Part shown: positions 57,598-64,000 of the stretch, piece after piece
Position numbering within the stretch: position 1 is the first letter of the stretch
Layout: every line of letters begins with the position of its first letter
Origin: Gaertneriomyces semiglobifer
Taxonomy: Eukaryota > Chytridiomycota > Chytridiomycetes > Spizellomycetales > Spizellomycetaceae
Reading direction: 5' to 3'
Length of the DNA: 64,000 bases
NCBI GenBank assembly: GCA_025558075.1
Contig: JAHLKF010000012.1
Location: 248,001 to 312,000 of the forward strand
The notes under the pieces: generated by a model
The model's database searches: none
Told to the model about the DNA's origin: nothing
Seen by the model: only the letters and a program-made list of their open reading frames with translations
Translations under genes and position numbers: made by a program

Positions 57598-58564
57598 TGT
57601 GTCGAGATGTGTTGGTGGTGTTTATGATGTGGGATCGAGTGCGAGTGTGGGCAACTGTTGGGAGCAATCGGGGTTAGATCTGGTCGACCCTGTAACCGAT
57701 TTCCTCTGATCAATGCCCCTGTTCCGCCTCTGCCTTTTGTCCCCCAATGCCAGATTCTGCCTTTGCAAGGTATGTCTCCTTTATATATGGAATGTCCGCC
57801 TTTCGTGTATGTGGGAGACCAGATTTGCCACCTCTTGCCCATCAAAAGCAAAAGAAAAGGACCGTCATCTATATATAAACGGACACTTACGTTTTACCAA
57901 CAAACACGCTGGACGACGAACACTCCCAACTGCACGCTACTCAGTTGGTATTCTCCACTGCTGTCGTTTATACGTCTGGGTCTGTCTGTCTGTCAAGTCT
58001 AGAATAACCTTAAGTGCTATCTGGTGCGTATCTAAGTCCTAACAAGTCTCGTACACGGGCCTTGTACACACAAAAATGCCCGCCCTCTGCTAAATTATTA
58101 CGTCGGCGGGGAGCTGCCCGCCTTTCTCCTGTCGACGTCGGTCGCCCGGTCGGTCGCTCGGGGGTCGGTGATGCGAACTGCGATGGATGGATGGATGATC
58201 CTTCTTCTAATTCTGCTTGCACGCAGCGCTTGCGCGATCCATTACATTACGTCTGCACACCTGATATTATTATCGCCCATGCATCATTTTTTGACAGCTA
58301 CTATCGAATTCATATCCATCCACCACACATACACTCCATACTCTGTGCTATGTGCGCTGGACGCCTCCATCAAGTAACAGAAACTTATTCCTCTAATAGC
58401 CACATGTAATTCATGTCCCGCCTACAACCAACTCACCCGCCCGCCGGTTTTTCATTTCTGCGCTTCGCTCGCAACTTGTGGCGACTCTCGTTCGAATCAC
58501 GTGACACAAACTTTTTGAGTTCCGCAAAGAAAACGAAAGCTTGTCAAGTGACACCAAAAAGAAA
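57598..58564. other. Intergenic region upstream of the ABC transporter
   Basis: A CTATATATAAAC element near 57870 could serve a divergent promoter, but no convincing plus-strand gene follows it. No gene seen. The right end (58535-58563) carries the 29-bp repeat shared with 17842-17870. Confidence 0.4.
58535..58563 (-). repeat. 29-bp 3' flank shared with the tRNA-Phe at 17872
   Basis: Identical to 17842-17870; see that entry. Confidence 0.8.
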
Positions 58565-58637
58565 TGCTCCCTCCGTGGATTGAACACGGGACCTTTAGAT
58601 CTTCAGTCTAACGCTCTCCCAACTGAGCTAAGGAAGC
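58565..58637 (-). tRNA. tRNA-Phe (anticodon GAA), copy 6
   Basis: Identical to the other five copies. Shares its 3' flank, including the terminator, with the copy at 17872. Confidence 0.96.
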
Positions 58638-59091
58638 TAACTTGAACGGCAACCATAAGTGCGATAGATGATAATATAAAGCACATCGTCAACTTCAGTT
58701 GATCATACTTGTTTCCTCGTCCCTAGTTTCACGCCGCATTAACGTTGCTACTCACGCAATGCTCCTGGGATACGCAGGCCACCTGTGGGATTCGTCTTAT
58801 GTGTTCTTGTAAGGACAGGCATCACCCAATGTCAAAGTTTCGGTAGTTACCGCACTGTGCCGTCGATCGGTTGTTGATGACGAGCGTCACTGCCTAACCG
58901 GAGTTAATCATATCCAATGCTACAGAAGAATCACAGAATCCTCTCGCGAGGCTTTCTTTACATTCTGTATAGGAATGGGATCATCATTCTTGTGAAATTC
59001 ACAGACACACGCGTTTTGGCGATGTTCTTTTTCTCTTGCCAGCGACCCACTAGGCAAACGCTCAATACAACAATTCCACACGACAGTGAAC
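58638..59091. other. Intergenic region before the RS-rich gene
   Basis: No gene seen. A core GGCACAGT string (reverse orientation) occurs near 58854-58861. Short featureless frames only. Confidence 0.4.
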
Positions 59092-60076
59092 ATGGGACGA
59101 CATCGTCATAGCAGCGTAGATAGGCGTTATCGAGAGGATTACAGAGATCGTAGCTCAAGCCGAGAACGACGAGGGTCTCGCTCTTCAGGGACCCATGTTA
59201 CCAGACACCGCAGTCGCTCTAGGGACAGAGATGCATACTACGATTGCAAACGTTGTAAGTAGCCTATTTACTCCTTGGTGCTTCAATCAGCTGCTAACCT
59301 CGTCAGTATACAATAAATACAATATGTAAATTCCAGCTAGTGAAGGTCGTCACTCTAGACACCGACCCCGCAGTCGTGACAGGAGCAGAAGTCGGAGTAG
59401 ATCTCCCCATCGAAAACGGAAAAGCCGGTCTAAGTCTCCTCCAGGAGTAAAGTATTCCTCTGGAGGTTAGTTCCGCATGTTGTTACCCATTGCTGCAAGG
59501 TTCATCAAAGTAACAAGTTGGTTTTTCAACTGACTATGCAACGCGGTGTTCGACTATGAAGATAGAAGACGCTCTACGACATCATCCAGCTCAATGAAGG
59601 CTAGCAAGCGCTCCCGCGATGATATCAGTACAATGAGCTCAGAAAGTAGTAGCGATTACAGTACCGGTATGTTCTCGTCGCGCTTCTCAGCCATGTGTGC
59701 GGTGCTCACATATCAGCCAGATGATGAACGGACAAGCAAGGATAAAGATCGGAAAGACAGACGGGGAAAGCGTAGCAGTAAGAAGGATGTCAGTTGATAG
59801 TTTGTGGTTCGTATTGAGACCAGCGGATAACATTGAATCTGCAGAAAAAGAGCAAAAGGAAGAATAGCGCCGCGTCGAGTGACGATGATGATATCCGAGT
59901 CAGCGTCATTACCGGTAAAAAAATAAAGCTAAAGGTGAGCAACCAAGTTCAGCCTTGGCTCTAATCACCACCCCAGTACTGATGCCTCTGTCAAGGTTCA
60001 CAAGACCGTTGATGATAAAGTCCGTGAAAAAAACCGTAACCAACTCCTTCAGCATTTGAACCAGATGTACGATTGA
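59092..60076 (+). CDS. RS-rich (splicing-factor-like) protein, six exons (211 aa)
   Basis: Exons 59092-59254, 59337-59465, 59562-59666, 59721-59788, 59845-59934 and 59996-60076; introns of 82, 96, 54, 56 and 61 nt keep the frame to a TGA at 60074. The N-terminal about 95 residues are dense in Arg, Ser and His with RS dipeptides (RDRSRSRSRSPHRKRK). A Lys/Arg/Asp-rich middle follows (SSKKDKKSKRKN), then SDDDDIRVSVITGKKIKLK and a conserved-looking C-terminus (VREKNRNQLLQHLNQMYD). RS domains mark nuclear pre-mRNA splicing proteins. I do not recognise the specific family, as no RRM or zinc knuckle is visible. A protein this finely split is easy to miss by frame-based calling. Confidence 0.72.
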
Positions 60077-60228
60077 AATTGATCAGAAAGTAGCCAGTAA
60101 CATTTTTCCAATCTGTACATAAGTTCGAAGAAATATCCCGTGTCTATTGCAACTTTCTCCACCGGTCCAAAACTTTTAGTGTGCAACACATAGTTACAGA
60201 TCTAGCTACTTTAGCGGGGACCACACAC

Positions 60229-60561
60229 TTAAGCAGTCAGAGGCTCAACACTCTTTCCACTCTTCTTAATAATCTCCAAAACCTCATTCTGGCTCAACGT
60301 CGACTTGACAGTGACCGTTTGGTTTTCCAATGAGATATCAAACGAGGACACGTTTGCCGCCTAAAGAGACACGTTGTTCAGCCCAACCTATCTGAAAGCA
60401 AGGCAAAGGGAGCGAATTGTACCTTTGAAAGAATTCGGTTGACTGCACCCGAACATCCGCTGCAGGTCATACCGACTTTGAAAGCGTAGGTGTGCTGACG
60501 ATGGCGCAATCAGCCGACATCTCTATGTGCGTTGACAAGGATGGTGGCCTACCTCAGACAT
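60229..60561 (-). CDS. ATX1: Atx1-type copper metallochaperone (70 aa, three exons)
   Basis: Cytosolic copper carrier that delivers Cu(I) to Ccc2-type P-type ATPases in the secretory pathway. Exons (minus) 60561-60553 (only nine bases, encoding M-S-E), 60494-60423 and 60360-60229; the introns are 58 and 62 nt and phase 0. The copper site M-T-C-S-G-C lies near residues 12-17 (FKVGMTCSGCSGAV). The rest fits the ferredoxin-like fold: NRILSK, FDISLENQTVTVKSTLSQNEVLEIIKKSGK. Length matches the family (about 70 residues). The gene is invisible to long-frame searches because of its tiny first exon. Confidence 0.93.
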
Positions 60562-61020
60562 TGTTAGTGATGGTTTTGTATGATGGTTTACTGTTCTGTA
60601 GCGTTCAAGGTTGTGAATGTCGCAGATGGTTGAATATAAATGTGACAAATCGAGCGCCGCCAGTTTCTTGTGGCGCGTGCGAAAGTGGCGCACTGGCGCG
60701 AACGCTTCTCAGTGGACTGATTGAAAGACCAAACACAAGCAAAATACTTACTTACTGCCATGCTTTGAGTACTAGGGCATACGTTGATACCACCGCAATG
60801 GGCTAATGCATTAGTTTTGCGATGCCGATGTTGTTGGCCGGTTGACGGCAATAGTCCCGCGAAATGGGGATAAAATTACTAAAAAATTGATATCAAGTAT
60901 ACAGGTTATGTAGATTGTGTGTCCGCTTGTCTTGTACACCGACTCCAACGCAACGACGAGTGTGCGCACCGTCCTTTCAATATTCTCGCCTTTGAAACTG
61001 CGGCAAACTATAACTCCGTC
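60562..61020. other. Spacer between ATX1 and the CaMKK-like gene
   Basis: No gene seen; A/T-rich in part. Confidence 0.4.
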
Positions 61021-64000
61021 TTAATGTTCCTCTTGTGCTTCCCAGATAGGAAAGTGCTCCTTCAGTGGGCTGCCAGGTAACGGCCGCGCTTCCTTGCCTT
61101 CCACAAAACTAGGAATTCTGATGCGGAACATTGGACGCGGGTGAGCGGGCACGCTTTCGTTACTACTCAACGAAGTGCTTGACTCGGACTGGGAAGATAC
61201 AGATTGTGATGAGTGGCTGTGATCGTCATAAGACCGTGTGCGGTGGGCGACGGGGCGATGATTAGGAATGTACTCGCGTCTCGGGCTTGTGGATACTGCA
61301 CGGCCAAATGTGTCCAGAGAGACGGACGTGCGGATGGATGTGTGTGCACCATTCGGAGTCTGTATACCGCTCCTCGAAGCGCCCGTGGTTTTTGGGCCAA
61401 AGGGAGATGACGCTGGAAGCTCTTCTTTGGTTGGTGTGGTTGGGGCGGAGGCGTGGCGACTGGTATTTTTCTTTCCTTTAAGACGGTTGATAATCTTTTG
61501 TATGATTTAGAGTTAGCATAGGTTCCATTCCAGCTTATGCTTTTTCTTCATCCGACGTAGTTGGTGATGTTTACCTTGGTTACAAATACCATAGCGGGTT
61601 TAAATGCATTTTGCACTTCTTCTTCCGTCACTTCTTCGAAGACGCAATTCTCGTTTGTCGGAAGCATTGGGTCTTCACCGTTGCATGTCACCCAAGGATG
61701 CTCCTTAATGGCGCTCAATGTGATTCTCTCGTCAGGGTCTTTCATCAACATCTGTTGCAATAGGTCTTGCAGTGGTGGGGTAAGATGTTCGCCAATCATT
61801 GCGGGCGCGTTGAGAATCTTGTCATAGAGAAGCACTATACTTTCTTCCTGCCACGGTGTTCGTCCGTGAACCATTGAGTAGAGCGTCACACCCAATGCCC
61901 AGATATCCAGGGGATAACCACGTACGTGCTGTACGTCACCTGTATTATTTTATTAGTTACAACTCGGCATTTGTTGTCGTTCTGCTGGCTGATTCTCCCA
62001 CTTACATTGACAAGCCTCAGGAGCTGTAAATAACGGTGAAGCATTCTTGTCATCCAGAACAGGATCGTCCACTTCGTCTTCAAACATGGTAGAAATCCCA
62101 AAATCAGCTATTTGAACAATCCCTAATTGAGAGTCCAAACTGGCGCGGCGAAGCAGATTCTCTGGTTTGATATCGCGATGGATAATTCGTTTGTAATGCA
62201 CTGGGGAAAGTCAGTTAGCGACCTTGAGTGCACTAGAGTAAACAAGGTGTGACGTACGATATTCAAGTCCTAGAACTGCATCACGAAAGTATTGTCGTGC
62301 TACAGGTTCTTCCATTGGTCGCACGCTCCCGCGAACAGGTAGGTGCATGATCGGTCCATACTCACAAAGCTCAAAAACTGTAAAAATAAGAGTCAGTTTC
62401 AATTGGTGATTTTCCCACCAAAGAGCGCGTGTCGTACTTACTCATGTACAAACTATCCTCTTTCTCATCGTCTAACACTTCCACTAAATTATTAATGTTG
62501 GGATGTTTGGAGAGCTTTTTTAATATAGCAATCTCCCGCTTGATAGCCTCCATGTATCCATTGGGGCAGCCAGGGCTTTGACAGGGTCCAGCACCAGGTG
62601 GTGCCATGGCAGACCACATCAGTTTTTTCCTCAACCTATTTTTGCTAACGATCTTACACGCGTAGTACCTCTGATCGTGCTCACTTCGACATAACACAAC
62701 TCTGCCGTATGCGCCGCTGCCAATGTCGCGGAGAATATGGTACTGATTGATTTTACCCTCGCTCTGCTCGGGGACGCCTTGCGGCGAGACGAGACAAGAA
62801 GGTGAAAGCGACGAAAATATGGTGCTCGTTTCCACGATTTTCTTATGGCTTTGAGCAGAGCGCTGAGAAGACGTGCTTGAACGCTTTTTATGTTGAAAGT
62901 CCATCGATCGCGACCGCATATTATTCAAGTGAGATGAGCCATGATCACCTGTGGCATCAGGTAAGTGAGCCGGAAGCGAGGAAGAAGCTTGTTGAGTGTA
63001 CGAGGTGGCGGTGCTTTTGCAGCTTCTAGTTTCGACATCATCGTCCGAAAAGCGTTGTCTAGATGAATGGCTGAAAGCACGCGGAAGAAAGCTCCATCCG
63101 CTTTCGGTCGTACCTGACCTCCCGCGAGATGGACGAGATAGAGAAGTGACGGGTGAGGGGTCAATACTGCGACTGGCTGATCGTGTTGGTGATCGGTGGC
63201 CTCCTGACAGTTCGATACTAAAGGAGCGCTCTTCAGTGATGGTGTGTGATAAGGAAGCGGCACTTGCTGACACTCGAACTCGTGAACTGTTCAAGCTAGT
63301 TCCACTTCCACGGCCAAATAAATGACTTCCTACGCTTCGTGGCAAGCGACGTAGGGTTCCGCTTCCGAAGAAGCGACTTTCCTCTTTCTCTTCCGGTTTA
63401 CTGGACAAGGAGGAGAAGGAAGTCGTACTCCTACTGGAGTTCGTTAAGGAGCTGTCGATACTTCCAACCGTCGCAGGGGATTCGGCCCCGCTGCCATGTC
63501 TCTTTGATTTACTCTTGCGCTTTAACTTGCTGCTCTCGGGCTGTACTGCAATGGGCTTCAGAGTGTCAAGCGTCCGCACAGGATCTAACAATAAGAAGCT
63601 TTTTGATTTGCCAATACATGTGGAACTAGGAGTCGCGGGACGGGATGGAGCGACCAACGCAGAAAGAAAGTCTGCGCTGCGCTCAGTGTCAGCTTCAGAG
63701 TCTTCTACGTCCGGCTCGGAGAAGGAAGTAGGCACTTTTTCGGATGCGTGAATCGTTGGTGACATCATACCAGGATAATCTAGTGTCGCCTCAAAAGATA
63801 AATCGCTGCTTGTTGGCGTGAGGTTGGCTGGCATACCAAAGCCAAGCGCTTCCAGTACGGGAATAGCAAGCGTAGGAGCGATCCGTGACAAATCGTCAGA
63901 CATACTGTCACTGTGCGTTTCCAGTCGCTCGCTTTCGGTTCGTTGGGAATGCTCACTGAGTACCTGGGCACTTCTAATCGCGGCAAGTTGTGCAACCAAA
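61021..64000 (-). CDS. CaMKK / SNF1-kinase-kinase-like protein kinase (5' end beyond the right edge)
   Basis: Exons (minus) beyond 64000 to 62442, 62377-62258, 62200-62006, 61939-61575 and 61494-61021; introns 64, 57, 66 and 80 nt keep the frame. An N-terminal Ser/Thr-rich region (about 400 residues visible) precedes the kinase domain: INQYHILRDIGSGAYGRVVL, YACKIVSK, an insert with PGAGPCQSPGCPNG, IKREIAILKKL, ELCEYGPIMHL, IIHRDIKPENLL, ADFGISTMF, PLFTAPEAC and DIWALGVTLYSMVHGRTPW. This matches CaMKK/Ssp1/Tos3-type kinases that phosphorylate the activation loops of SNF1/AMPK-like kinases. The C-terminus is Ser/Thr-rich, about 155 residues after the last intron. No start codon is visible because the reading frame is open to the window edge. 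Confidence 0.9.

Noticed and set aside
1..64000. CRISPR arrays, bacterial operons, insertion sequences or viral genes
   Set aside because: None seen; introns and gene content are those of a fungal nuclear genome.

Overview
The window looks like nuclear DNA of a fungus. Genes are separated by short, mostly 55-90 nt GT-AG introns, often with a CTAAC/CTGAC-like branch site. The gene set includes fungal Afi1/SPA polarity proteins, Bub1, a Yck/Cki1-type casein kinase, an Erg25-type sterol oxidase, Atx1, DUF3712-repeat membrane proteins and a MATA-type HMG-box protein. Animal-like lectin modules (DM9 repeats, a C-type lectin-like tail) beside these fungal genes make an early-diverging lineage such as a chytrid my best guess. 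This is inference, not proof.

Layout. 1-0.94 kb: 5' part of a casein kinase 1 gene (minus strand, running off the left edge). 1-9.2 kb: a gene-poor, tRNA-rich stretch (Glu, two Leu, one Phe) with two small TATA-preceded genes. 9.2-17.6 kb: a 2OG-oxygenase-fold protein that has lost its iron ligands, then a nearly 2000-residue DUF3712 membrane protein. 18.6-23.6 kb: a chitin-binding/DM9 lectin protein, an HMG-box factor and a secreted GPI-type protein. 24.2-25.6 kb: broken nuclease-fold (PD-(D/E)XK) remnants. 26.4-34.3 kb: a small tail-anchored candidate, a 1603-residue FHA protein and a small two-exon gene. 36.4-42.6 kb: BUB1, an HD-domain phosphohydrolase and a 77-residue membrane protein. 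43.6-52.4 kb: ERG25-like, AFI1-like, SGT1-like, and a subtilisin-like pseudoprotease with a lectin-like tail. 52.9-57.6 kb: a class C ABC transporter. 59.1-64 kb: an RS-rich protein, ATX1 and a CaMKK/SNF1-kinase-kinase-like kinase that runs off the right edge.

Six identical tRNA-Phe(GAA) genes are scattered through the window, two of them sharing 29 bp of 3' flank. A GGCACAGTCA motif recurs upstream of several genes and forms a 21-bp tandem array upstream of BUB1. The genes do not form one pathway: this is a housekeeping region with accessory islands. The most unusual items are two probable pseudoenzymes (oxygenase and protease) and two lectin-type fusions. All exon boundaries were read by eye from splice signals, reading-frame continuity and family resemblance; no search or alignment program was run.
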